In this document: positions 1-11,521 of the stretch, piece after piece
Position numbering within the stretch: position 1 is the stretch's first letter
Layout: each line of letters begins with the position of its first letter
Source: Nematostella vectensis
Taxonomy: Eukaryota > Cnidaria > Anthozoa > Actiniaria > Edwardsiidae
Direction of reading: 5' to 3'
Assembly: GCF_932526225.1 (NCBI RefSeq)
Contig: NC_064038.1
Location: forward strand, 12,647,070 to 12,711,069
DNA: 64,000 nucleotides
Notes under the pieces: model-generated
Databases searched by the model: none
What the model was told of the DNA's origin: nothing
What the model saw: the letters and a program-made list of their open reading frames with translations, nothing else
Translations under genes and position numbers: made by a program

Positions 1-218
1 CCCCATTACGTTTTTAGTGTATTTTAAATTACGCGCCTTGGGAAACAGCTTTGCATTGTGTTTTTGCGTGCGCCAGCGGTCTCTTCCAAAGCGCGCGCAT
101 TTTTGTGAATCGTGATGTAAACAATGGTTGCCATAGTTAATTGCGTTGGTCGATGACAATTCTCATTTCAAGCCAAACGCTTGGTAGGTAAAGACTGTCG
201 GAGCTAATTCTAGACAAA
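1..218. other. 5' flank of coiled-coil gene
   Basis: Upstream region and probable 5' UTR of the gene starting at 219. It contains CG-rich words (gcgcgc, tgcgtgcgcc) in an otherwise AT-rich setting. I see no clear TATA box or coding potential, and the transcription start cannot be placed. Confidence 0.35.
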
Positions 219-1533
219 ATGTCTCAAAATAACCGAAGAAACAGAGGGCCAACCCCCACCGGATCAACGAAAGGTGAGTCAGGGACTGGGGACGAATAGT
301 GCGTATTGTTGCGGGATTCGTGCGTGTGTCACTCGGACTCTTTTCGACCACTCTAAATGGAGTTATCTTTACATCTAAAGTATTTGTAATTTTCCATTTA
401 GTCTGAGTTATTACCATACTTAAAGGTTATGAAAACAGAAGAATAAATAGCGAAAAGAAAGCTGTTTCGTCTATTTAAATCTATACTTACTTTTGTTTCA
501 ATTTTTTAACAGCCTCAAAGATCCGGGAGATGGTAAGTCATTTTAATAAAAAAAAAAAATTAAGCATTGCTTGCTTTTTAATAACAAGCTGGGATTTTCT
601 TCGCAGGCATCGGCCTTGGATTATGCCAGCCATGCTATTCGAAGCTTGAATAAAGAACTCAGGAAACTTGGGGTAAGTATCTAACGTATTAAGAAGGGTG
701 GCTTGATAAATATTTCTCACAAGAGCGTGTTAATAATTTTAGGCAGAGAACGATGTCCTGGAAACTGATGTAAAGGACGGAAATCAGTGAGTATCCAATA
801 CATTATATTCGTTATGATATACGCAATATATTATATTCGTTATGATATGAGCAGATCTAAAAACGACTGTTTGCAAATCGCGGTAAATTCAAATAGAAAA
901 TATATGAGTCACGCGACACTTTTTGGGATTATCTATTTTATTAATAAAGAATTGTTTCAATATTTGTTTTATTAATTTCACAGGGCTCTAACGGAGAACC
1001 AAAAGAATGTTGAACTCATTCTCAAAAAGCAGGTATAAACAATACAATAAGATTATTAAAAATACATATCACTACTGCGAACGTGTGAAACTTCATGCGA
1101 AACCTTCAAAACTATAATTGACCTATTTTTTGGTGTTGTTTTTGTTTTTGCAATTGCAAGACGTGCAAGTAAATGCAGCGCGTTTCAAATATCAGCTCAT
1201 ACAAACTTTACCCTGGGTACCAGAGGCTCCGAGCTTCGCGGCGACAACGATTTCAGCGATGCGTTTTCGCCGCGAAGCTCAGAGCCTCTGGTAAACAGGG
1301 TATACAAATTTATTTTCATAATCATATTTATACTTATAGGATAAAAGCAAGAAACAGGCTAAGCTGCAAGAGCTGTGAGTGTATTTGTGAGCTTCGCGGT
1401 AGAAAGGTGTCGTTTTGCTAAAGACTGGATATTCGTTTCCTTTCTTTCAGAAAGCTGCAGAGAGTCTTCGTGAGGCATTTACTGAATGGCTTGCTTGAGA
1501 AGGTAGGGTAAACAACAGGAGGACAGAGAACGA

Positions 1534-1604
<71 letters not shown>

Positions 1605-1636
1605 GGCAGACAGGCAGACAGGCAGACAGGCAGACA

Positions 1637-1700
<64 letters not shown>

Positions 1701-3238
1701 GAGTCACACAAAGTATCCATTTCCATCAGCTAATTCAAGCAAGTAATTATCAAATATTGTCAAAAACATAGAACCTCTGTATTATTTATTTATAAACAAA
1801 AACAAAGGAATGGTCGATCGACACTCTTTAAGGTACCTTACTAACAAAATTACCCGTGTTTTCAGGTTTTGGCTATGTCGGCCCCAGCACTTGCCGAAAG
1901 GTACAGGAATAATCTCATCCATTTTTTTCTATCATTTTGACAATGTACTGAATAACGTTTTATCATTGTAGAGAACAAAAGGATCTCCAGTCATTCTGTG
2001 ATAGAATAAATAAGGAAAAGGTATTAGAAGATATTCAACACATTTAATATCTCTAAGTATTGATGCTAAATATAAATTTAATCAATTGGTAGGAGGCGAT
2101 GACAGCACTGCTTGCTGAACAGACAAAAAAGGAGGAAGCAAAAATCGCGTAAGTTACTTTTTAGTTGTTTTGTTTTAATTTATTTTCACAAAATAAGATC
2201 CTTTTTGAAATTCATTCTTTCTTAATCTTTAATTTCAACAGCTTCTTCGCTGAACTCAAGAGACAACTTGAGCAGGCTAAAATCAGTTCAAAAAAAGTAA
2301 GTCGTACAGCACAGTTGAATATAATTAGAAAACATAAATTAAATTTAGAAGCTCGAGGACAGGACTGGAAAGGGAAGGCCAAGAAAAAACATGGTCAGAA
2401 GTTATCAATGGTGACTTAGAAGCTCGAGGACAGGACTGGAAAGGGGAGGCCAAGAAAAAACATGGTCAGAAGTTATCAATGGTGACTTTAAAGTGTACAG
2501 CCTGCAACTTGGTCTGGCAGTGGATTGGTGTGCATAGAAAGTTTAGAGTGCGCAGTACAATTTTTAATCTACAGCCCACTTAGCAGTGGATAATTGATGT
2601 TAATGGATAGTTAACAGATAGTGAGTGGGTAGTTGTGTTGTGGTTTGAAATGCTTCTTGGTTTGAAATTGTTAAAACCAGTTTGAAAAAAATTCAAACCA
2701 AGAAGCATTTCAAACCACAACAAATGTGGCATGGTTTGAATTTTTTTCAAACTGGTTTTAACAATTTCAAACCAAGAAGCATTTCAAACCACAACAGTTG
2801 CTTCAAATTTAGATTGCTGTATATTCATGAGAATTGTGTTTGTTCTCAGTGCACTGCTGAGAGCCAAACTTCCTCCCCATCCACAACAAGCATGGGGACT
2901 GAATGCACTACTGAATGCGCCGAAGTTGATGTCCAGACCACTAGTGAGGTGACAATGGTGTCAGCTGAGACACAAACGGATGCTGTACCAGAGGTGATTA
3001 TATTGAATGCTTAACTTAAAGGGTACAGGACCTATATGTATCAACATATACCCATATCTGACAAAGAGCTTAAAGTATTGCCTTTTGTCCTCCAAAAGTT
3101 ATTCAAAGAATGCTTGCAAGTACAGTATTTTTTTTATCACAGAGGCGTCCAAACCGTGCAGTTCGTGCTTGGCAGAGCTTCAGAGAGAACCTACGCGGCC
3201 TACGAAACCGCCTCCTGCATAACTCTACTGCAACCTAA
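219..3238 (+). CDS. small coiled-coil protein, 13 exons, function unknown
   Basis: I do not recognise a family. Thirteen short exons join with consistent phases: 219-273, 513-532, 607-672, 743-786, 984-1032, 1340-1374, 1451-1502, 1866-1900, 1972-2020, 2093-2148, 2242-2296, 2850-2993, 3143-3238. They encode about 251 aa from ATG 219 (context aaaATG) to TAA 3236. Residues 1-20 are basic and polar (MSQNNRRNRG). Residues ~25-175 are Lys/Glu/Gln-rich and heptad-like (SLNKELRKLG, ELKRQLEQAK), suggesting a coiled coil. Residues ~176-220 are a Thr/Ser/Glu linker with repeated TEC and QT words. The C-terminus is Arg-rich (RRPNRAVRAWQ, LRGLRNRLL). No signal peptide or membrane segment is seen. All introns are GT-AG. 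The exon chain is fairly sure; the function is not. An alternative 3' end is possible because intron 11 holds candidate mini-exons at 2349 and 2420. Confidence 0.72.
1209..1302. mobile_element. 94 bp hairpin MITE with 9 bp target duplication
   Basis: The arms at 1209-1244 and 1267-1302 are inverted copies of 36 bp (3 mismatches) beginning TACCCTGGGTACCAGAGG, around a 22 bp loop. Flanks tacaaactt (1200-1208) and tacaaattt (1303-1311) differ at one base and look like a 9 bp target-site duplication, as made by Mutator- or hAT-like transposases. It sits in an intron of the coiled-coil gene. A one-arm relative lies near 45822-45855. Confidence 0.75.
1531..1700. repeat. (GACA)n microsatellite
   Basis: Tetranucleotide GACA tract of about 170 bp with a few GGCA interruptions near 1605-1637, in an intron of the coiled-coil gene. 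The open Cys-Leu-Ser-Val frames on the other strand come from the repeat. Confidence 0.95.
2349..2487 (+). repeat. 71 bp tandem duplication with candidate mini-exons
   Basis: Two nearly identical 71 bp units, with copies of the same segment starting at 2349 and 2420. Each unit offers an AG acceptor, a 45 nt in-frame segment and a GT dinucleotide (ATG|gtcaga), in the phase needed to follow the exon ending at 2296. The segment would encode KLEDRTGKGRPRKNM, containing a GRP core flanked by basic residues as in AT-hooks. If the segment ran on, it would stop after about 22 residues. The donor is weak, so inclusion in mRNA is speculative. Confidence 0.6.
2637..2795. repeat. perfect 64 bp inverted repeat, 31 bp loop
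   Basis: Arm 2637-2700 is the exact reverse complement of 2732-2795. The loop (2701-2731) repeats the outer part of the right arm, so the left arm can pair either with the distal arm or with the nearer copy at about 2692-2721. It lies in the last long intron of the coiled-coil gene, about 55 bp before the exon at 2850. No target duplication was found. Confidence 0.93.
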
Positions 3239-5136
3239 AGGGCCTCCATTGGTAGTGAGCACACCCTGAAAAACACCCTACAACAACTATTGTACTCAAT
3301 CAAATACTCTTTAGGGTGCTAGCTACCACAAAAAGCATACCATTTCAATTATGAAAAAGTATTTTACCTCATGAACTAAAATTTCCTTCTACATACAGTA
3401 CAACAGAGACATTTTAATAATAAGGTTTTGAATAAGTGTTACTACTGCATCTATAGATGATTTTTTCTTTACACTTCACATATTATTTTCTGAAATTCAT
3501 AGGATGAATGTAAATCATCACCATAGGCAAAGACTAAGTCAAAGTCAGGGCATTCTTACTGAGGACATCTAGCACACAAGAAACATCCTGCAAGTGCCCC
3601 GGTGAGGGGTAGGGGCGGGATGGTATTCCGCGTAACCATGTGTTTACACGTGGGCCCCAATATACGGGCTACTAGCAGGAGCACAAGAATGTGCTAGATG
3701 CTCTCATTGAACCACAGAATAAAACATCAAAACACCTATACAGACTATTTCTCGTGATGTCCCAAGGATAGAAAAACATAGCTTATGCATAATTGAGAAC
3801 CCCCCGTATGTTTAAAATTGGTAGTGCTGACAGTATTAGGCTAATGCTTGATAGCTTAAGCACTTTTTATCTGTACTTGTATTGAATTTTACTAGCTTCA
3901 ACCTTCAACCACAGAGAAAACTACCAACAAGCAGACTTTTTTTTTACATGTGCATCATCGCTAAAGCTAACATCCATCAAATAATTATGCTCGGCCTGAA
4001 CAAACCTCTAAGTGTGTTTTTACATACATACATACATAAACTTTATTTAAGTGTCAAAAGTGTTTAGCTAAAAAAGCTAATTGTGGACACTATAAAAAAT
4101 AAATAGTCAGATAATTAATAAATAATATGATTTAGAATCTAATCTAGCTATATTTAAAATATTAAAAATATTATAGAAAACTATACGTATTATACATATT
4201 AATATAATATATTATATACACAAACACTATATAGACGAACTATCACAGGCGTAGATACAAGTAAACAGACATGTGTATACAAATAGACACAAGAACAAAC
4301 AAACAAACAAACAAGCAACATATAAATAAATAACAAAACAAATTAATATAAAAATATGATACAAGGGTGGTGCACACTCCTCATGTGCCCGACCGCCAGA
4401 CAGCACACGGGACCACCCCACGTGCCCACCCCACTAGGATTTAGCTTTAAGTTTTTAAAACTTACTAAAATGCTCAACTCTTGCACACAAAAATGGGTGC
4501 CTAATATTATTGGAAATGCTTGATAACAACTATCAGCGGCCCTTGCAGTGCATCTATTTTTCCCGACCCCAGCCCCCGCCCTCCCCCTTTTAATCACCTC
4601 CTACAAATGAAACTACATTTTGAATACTGTTCACCTGCTAGTTACATTAAATTTACACAAGCTTTTACCCCTCGCTTTCTGTCTCCGTCCTGCTGTGTTT
4701 GCTTTACGGCACAATACGTAAACTTATTATAATTCTGTGACACGTTAAGGTACGATAAATCAAGGATAAATAACCTGTAGTTTTTATCGTTTAACAAAAA
4801 TACACCGGTAAACAATACAAAAAATAATGCTCATGTTGAAAATATTATAGTGAAGGTAGCTATAATTTCTCTGATCATGCAACTATGGCGACTTACCTCT
4901 TAAGTACACAAAACGATGTCCAATGCTCTTCTTCTTGTAAGAACAAGTTTTTCGAATAGCAAGAAATAAATTTAAAACAATTTCCTTGTGCGCCCCTAAA
5001 ACTTTGAGGTCAGCGGCTGGTCATCATAAGCCATGCGTCATGAATTAATTTTGTATTTTTGGCGCACTGTCATTCAGATGAAAACTCGATTTTCGCTGAG
5101 CTTTCCTCAAAATCCACCTTTTTTTCCTGCAAAATC
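3239..5136. other. 3' UTR / intergenic, no gene seen
   Basis: Between the stop of the coiled-coil gene and the TBCA start. AATAAA-like hexamers occur near 3718 and 4097. An (ATAC)n-like stretch lies near 4021-4040, and 4100-4220 is very AT-rich. The open frames are short and show no family signal. The last 100 bp before 5137 are presumably the TBCA promoter and 5' UTR. Confidence 0.5.
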
Positions 5137-8100
5137 ATGGCTGCTGCTGTGGACCCACGACTGAGACAACTCAAGATAAAAACAGGGATAGTGAAACGGT
5201 AGGAGATTGTGCAATATTTGTTGAAATTTATCCCGATTCATGATGTCGTTTTATAAGTTTTGCTGGTTGTGTTCACGGCTTTCAAATGTCAGTTTTGTAT
5301 CGGATCAGCTATTTGATAACTTCTTTACTTATCATTTAGTACGTTCCCATGCGCTTATGATATTTAAACGCACATCAAATGAAAAGAAATGTCTTGCTTC
5401 AGTTCTCAGGGTTTTGAGGTGTGCTTTACTTAAGAACACTATTCCCCTTTCCCCCTCCCCCCTTTGTAATCCTGGGTACTAGAAACTTCAATACACTCTT
5501 TTTTTATAAAAACGTCTGATTTTCAGTTGAGGCTGGGTTATTCTTATTTTTGGGATATTTTAAGGCTGAAATGTTCTTAACAATTCTTAAATTTTAGTGT
5601 ATAAATTATTAGTAAGAGAATTACAATAATGATCAATTACAATAATAAGATTGTTACTATGAATTTGATTCTGCATTTTAGAACGCATTAGGACGAAAAA
5701 AACATTTTTCTACTATCTCAGCTTCAGCATGTTCTTAGCATGTTCTTAAAGTTTGGTGAAATCTCAGGCTAGATGTTTTTATGAAAAAGGCTCTTATAAA
5801 AAAAAGGTTTATTCAACCTCGTCCCCAGGGTCTTCTGGGTAATTTACAATATGGCATCTAGCTGATGAAGACCCTGGCAGAGGCAGGCCCATTTCCACAG
5901 GTAGACCAACACTAGAGTATTTACCGAATCTAATATGGCCGACAGATTGGTGAAATGAGGAATGGAATCTAACAAAGAACGGCCGTAATTATCACTCACA
6001 TTGCCAAATTTGAGCGTGTTAAGGCAAATTATATATCTCTCGACTGATTTATTTAAGCAAACTTCACTGGCAACTTCGGAAAACAGCAAAGCGCCGTATG
6101 ATATTCGGAACACAATTCGACAAGATTCCAGAACTCCTGTACGCTGTACGAAGTTCAATAAGTGACTCAACCGAAGTATGTATTGATCCCAATAAGACTG
6201 ACATTACTCTGTGAGCCAGGTTCACCAAGAAATGGAACTCGACTCCAACACGCTAACAGGAATAACTGGGTATTTGGATTGATTACTCTGAGTCACATTT
6301 CCATATTTTATCTGTGTGCAGCCTAAATACTTTTTTTAGAACCAGGAAAATGATGGTTGCTTCTCTCAAAAAGGAACTTCAAAGGGTTAAAAATAATAAT
6401 TTTGTCCTTTCTGTTTGATTTATGCTTTTATGGTTTAACATAAATATAATCTTTGTCATTGAAACCGCGCCCCCCCCCCCCATGGTCCCAGGGAAGGGTG
6501 GGGGCTTAGACTTTGACCCTGTACAAAACAGAGAAAAGCCCCCACCCCTCGAGTCAAATGCCCTTACCCCTCAGGATGCAAACTACAGGCAACTATGCAA
6601 CAAAAAGTCATCTAAAATCAGCCTTTATCTTTCAAAGCCAGTACACTTCAGCAAGTACATTTGTACCAATAACTATGAAAATAACAGTTATCTAAAAGAT
6701 GGAAAAAATAAATCATATTCATCTCGCATTAGTTATCATTCATATTTGTTTTTGCACATTTCGCCGTGCAGCTGGCCACACCCTGATACATGGAATTGCT
6801 TGCTACAGAAGAGAAAGAAGTTCAAGCCAGAAACTGACATGACATTTGTGACACTATTCACTTTTCCCAAACCCTCAGGGTGGGGATAAATCTTAGAGTA
6901 AAAAAACTGTCAATTTCCCCACCCCTTTTGGACAGCTTCTTGTTCAAAAGTGTTCTAAACCCCCATGTTAACCCCATGGGGGTGGGGGGTTTCAAATGAC
7001 TAGTGCATAAGTTCCCAAAAAGGGATGTCTTTACCTTATTTCTGGGGGTTTGACAGAAGTTTTTATAAAATCTCTAGAAAAAGGCAGTCTAGAAATACTC
7101 CCCTGTACTTATAAAGATCAACCAACAAAACATTATTAACCAGCCATTTTAGCTCCTCATTGGTATAACTAGAAAAACTACAACCTGTAGAAAACCTAGG
7201 TGGTCTGCGAAGGTGTGTTGAAGAGAAGGACCAATGCTTCAAACATCAGCAAAACTGCTTGTTTTCACAGAGGCATGCAACATGATATTTAAGCTGTGGC
7301 AAAATGCAACTTGAATTTTAATTGACCTTTCGAATTTATTGGGCAGCATGAGCTCCATGTGCCCCATTCCCTGCTATGGCCATGTTTTTTACAACACATT
7401 GTCGGCTTGGACTAAAAAAAACTGAGTTCTGTATCAAAGCTCATGTCACCTTGTGTGATTGAAAAATCGAGCAGTGAGCTGAGGGTTATCTTCTATCCCC
7501 GCTACCACCCCCCCCCCCCCCCCCCCCCAGGGGGCTGGATCAAGAAGGTTGGGACGTCTGGTCAAGGGAAGGGGAGGGAAGTATCCTAGTTGCTAGTAAA
7601 GTGGTCTAACACAAGTGTCAGGTGCCTCTTATGGGTAAATTTTAGAAACCATTGAGCATCACACCTGCTTGAGCGACTTTTAAGTCCATTTAAAAATGGA
7701 TAGTGGGTGTGACACTGTTAAATAAAACAAAGGAAAATTACGGGTCACGTAAAAAAAAAACATTTTATTCTAAAAGAAAGTTGCGCTATTTTTTACTGTA
7801 ATTATCAAGAACAGAAACAGAAAGGATCTATTGTAATAGTAGAAAAGTATATGATTTAAGAAATAACAACATATCTCATAAACACGAACTGTTGTCGAGT
7901 GCACAATCTAAATTATCTCACCCATTAGAATATCTTTCCACCATTTATTTACTTAGAGTGTGCATCTTTCTTTGCAAGTAAAAACCGTATTATTATCTGC
8001 CTTTGCCTTCTGATTTCTTGGCATCCAATGCAATGCATATCGCTGTGATAAGAGAGTTCATTACCCCACTGCTGCTGTTTCCCGAAGTTGCCAGGGAAGT

Positions 8101-9866
8101 TTGCGATAATAATTCAGTCGGGAGATACATAAGTTGTCCTCATCTGTCAATAACAGATTCTTGTCAGATTCCATGACTCATATCACCAATCTGTCGGCCA
8201 TATTAGATTCGGTAAATACTCTTATGTCGGTCTACCTGTGGAAATGGCCAGCCTCTGCCAGGGTCTTTGTCAGCTAGACGCCATAATGAAAATTACCCAG
8301 AAGACCTTGGGGATGAGGTTGGAGTTTATTCACTACCAAAGAGTCATGGCCCAGGGCCACAGGAGCAATGGATAGCCAGCTTCACCAAGCTGCTGGATAT
8401 CCAACCAGCTTGAGAACTGCATGCACAGGTGAACTCAGGCAAAACGTCAACCTAAAGGTCACATCTAATTGGCTAATCTGTGCATCTAAAAATAGCCTGA
8501 TTCACAACTTCCCTGTTTTTACTAATTCTGTCATTTAAATTTTATCACCTACATGAAGTCTAAACTTGATTGATGGAATAATACTTTGGAAACATTGACT
8601 TGCTTTGCTGGAATTGCTGCATAAAACTGAAAACAGCGCAAATACTAAATGTTCTTGGTGCATTTTTCATTAGATTTGATTGTTTATCAGGCTTGCAAAG
8701 GAAAAGACAATGTATGAAAAGGAAGTTGTGGACCAGGGAAAGAAAGTTGAGAACATGATAGCAGAAAACCAGGATGAGCATGATATAAAAAAGCAGGTAA
8801 ATAATAAGGAATATGAGATAATTTTGTGTCCTTTGGGATTTGATGTATGAAATCTTTTCAAGGAAAAACAATACCCTCTGAGAACAGAGAAATTTCTCCC
8901 CTCCTCTGTGAAGACAGAGAGGTTTCCCGGACATTTCGTGTTAGTCCTTTGTCAGAGCAAAAGAGTCTCTTTGTCTGCTTAATGGAGGTGTATTATATAG
9001 ATTTAGGCACTGCCTAAAAGCGGAGCCAGCATAAACACCTTTTGTGTTGACTGATCAAAGGTATTATTGGGGGATCTAGGATCCTGCTCTCTACTGAGAT
9101 TTATTTATTGTACCAACCAAATGGATCCAGGCCTTATTCAGGGGGTTCCACCTGCTAATGAAAAATCTAAAATCATGCTAAATCCACACAAGGTTTTTAG
9201 GTGTACCAAAAATCGTGCTGAATCACACAAAGTTAAAATGGTATGTTTCTATCCTCGGTGACAACAGAGTAGTTCTCAAATGTGTCACATTGACATTCTC
9301 TTTTGTCTCTACACATTAGACGTAGGGTGTCTGTTTAATGGTGTATTAAAAGGAGGTTCGACTTTTTATATAAAACCTGTATATTGTAGAAAGAGGTTCT
9401 TGAAGAATCAAGAATTATGATTCCTGATTGCAAGAGGAGATTGAAGACAGCTTATCAAGATCTTTCTAATCTTGCGGTAGGTAATACACATTTTAAGAAC
9501 AAAATATTGTCTGGTACTGTACAAGCTTACCTGTTTTGATACCTTACCTACATACTAGATGTACTGAGAAAAGTTAGCAGGGTCAAATATGGCTTAAGGA
9601 GACAAAAAATTATTTGGATAGGAAGGTTATCTGGGTTTTGAACTTTTGAGTTCAAAAACTTTTGAGGTCCAAACTAAGGAAAATCGAAGTCAAGTTAATT
9701 CTTCTGTAGAGTGCAATTACCAAGTCAAGAAAGCCCTATTATAGAAACCTTAATGTGGTAACCAATTGTTTTTCTTTTTCAGGCTGAATGCGAAAAAGAC
9801 TTAAGTGACAAAGAGGATTATATTCAGGCCAAACAAATGTTGGAACAAACTGTCTTAGAAGACTGA
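5137..9866 (+). CDS. TBCA: tubulin-specific chaperone A (tubulin folding cofactor A)
   Basis: Cytosolic beta-tubulin-binding chaperone that captures folding intermediates released by the chaperonin and passes them along the tubulin cofactor pathway. Exons 5137-5198, 8691-8796, 9390-9476 and 9783-9866 join in phase to give 112 aa; known animal members are about 108 aa. The start MAAAVDPRLRQLKIKTGIVK matches the family's DPR-(V/L)-RQ(I/L)KIKTG motif. Exon 2 gives RLAKEKTMYEKEV and a helix ending DEHDIKKQ. Exon 3 carries ESRIMIPDCKRRL, equivalent to the family's ESRMMIPDCQRRL. Exon 4 ends ILEQ-like (KQMLEQTVLED*). All three helices of the bundle are present, so the gene looks intact. Intron 1 is 3.5 kb and contains a large inverted-repeat element. 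The ATG is set by family homology and lies in a caaaatcATGG context. Confidence 0.96.
5815..8320. mobile_element. 2.5 kb element with ~270 bp inverted arms in TBCA intron 1
   Basis: 5815-6085 and 8070-8320 are diverged inverted copies of one another. Both begin AACCTC(G/A)TCCCCA and share long blocks such as TACCGAATCTAATATGGCCG. The interior holds short open frames (one at 6422-6889), poly-C tracts near 6470 and 7507, and no recognisable transposase. It looks like a foldback or non-autonomous DNA transposon, or two inverted copies of one repeat. I could not find a target duplication. Confidence 0.6.
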
Positions 9867-10511
9867 CTTGGATACCAGACTGATCCTAATTAATGGATGA
9901 ACAGTTTATCTCTAGCATGTAGCTGTTCATCACAGTAGCAGACATGTACTGTGGTGTGTTGATTTGATTTTAATTGAATTGTTATGAGAAAAGTACAAAG
10001 TACAGTATTGTACAGTGTGCAGGCTTTTTGGTGAATTCTGGAACCCAGAAGAATCTAAAACAGGGATTTCATGTTGCTCCTTTAAGGCCTATTTTCACAG
10101 GCAGAGAAAAGAAGGAATGGAGCAGTACCTTCTTCACTTTCTTCACACTGATTTTTGCACAAACTTAAGCACTTCATCCCTGTTCCTTCTCCATCTGTGT
10201 TTCCTTTCCTAGTGAAAAGGCTGCTGTAAAAAAACCATCACTCTGCAAATTTAGAGAGAGATAGAGAAAGAGACAAGTATTTTTATTGAGGGTTGGCACT
10301 TTTAAAGATATTAAAATATCTTTAGAGAATTTACATCCATCCCTGTTATAGCAAAATGTAGAGAATAAGAACTATTTACAATAAGAATCAAGGTTAAGGA
10401 GTTACAGGATGGTGTGTTTAATTGCACTAATAAAGGATGTCGGGGGTTTTTAATTTGTTTTACTAATGTGGGGAGAGGGTTCCAGTTTTTCTTGCAGCAC
10501 TAAAAGAGGAT

Positions 10512-10545
<34 letters not shown>

Positions 10546-11521
10546 CAAGCCTCCAATTACAGTGTTAGAGTTGCAGCTCTGTGTTTGCTTTTCTTGTATT
10601 TCTTCCACGATCCCTAAGAATTGTACTAGTTTATTTCTCATTTAGTCAGGTGTAAGGTCATTCAATGTCTCAAATACCATAACAAATTCCGCTTTACCCC
10701 GTAGGAAATGGCACTATGTCAAGTTCATAAAAAAAAAACTCAGTCTGCACATTGCATATTTAAGACAAGTAAATGAATGGAATATACTTTCAATTAAGGT
10801 GTCACTATGAAAGTATCAATAATTTTATCAGTAGATTCCAAATGTGTAAAGTAATAAAGAGTTGACTTAGTATTACTCTGATTTGTACCCCCTCGAATTC
10901 CCTTTTTTCAAACGAGCAATTCTGCAATGCCCAATCCTATTCATTCCAATCCTGATGACATGATTAATGAAGCTTTTTCTCAATATTAATCTGACTGTGT
11001 TAGGGTATTTTCTTTTATTGGGGGGGGCTTGTAAATGTGAGCAGCACTATGTAAGCAGCGCCAAATATCTTTACAACCAAAATTTTGTTTCTATAAAACA
11101 CCTCATCCCCATTTTTAGTCCAGCTCTGCCGCACCTTTCAAGAATACCATATTAGGCAATAGGTCAAATATCAACACATTATTATTTTATACTTTTCCAT
11201 GATATTAAACTTCTTCTTTTTTTTTTTCAAAGTGTTTATTAGAATCATGACACTATTAGCCTAACTTTGTACAATTTTTATTTTATTATCTTGTAAAGTA
11301 ACAGCAAGGTCTGTGTTTAATGATGCTATGATATTTTTTTTTTCACATAACTGTTGTGGAGGCTGTAGGAGATCTTTGTCTGAAACAGAAAACCAGATAA
11401 GCTCAGATTATCATAATCTTAGTTACTGTGAATTGTTTTTCATTTTAGTGCTTGAGCAGGTCTGAACCACCCCCCCCCCCCCCCCCCCCTCTGGACACAT
11501 GCTAGGTGTAGGGCGTGCCTC
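9867..11521. other. TBCA 3' region and convergent intergenic space
   Basis: TBCA (+) and the TRP gene (-) converge here. The stretch contains a TBCA 3' UTR of unknown length, a poly-T tract at about 10512-10543, short poly-G and poly-C tracts (near 11018 and 11470), and AATAAA words (for example near 10852). No coding signal beyond spurious open frames. Confidence 0.5.

Noticed and set aside
1418..1726. Cys-Leu-Ser-Val repeat protein opposite the coiled-coil gene
   Set aside because: Translation of the (GACA)n tract.
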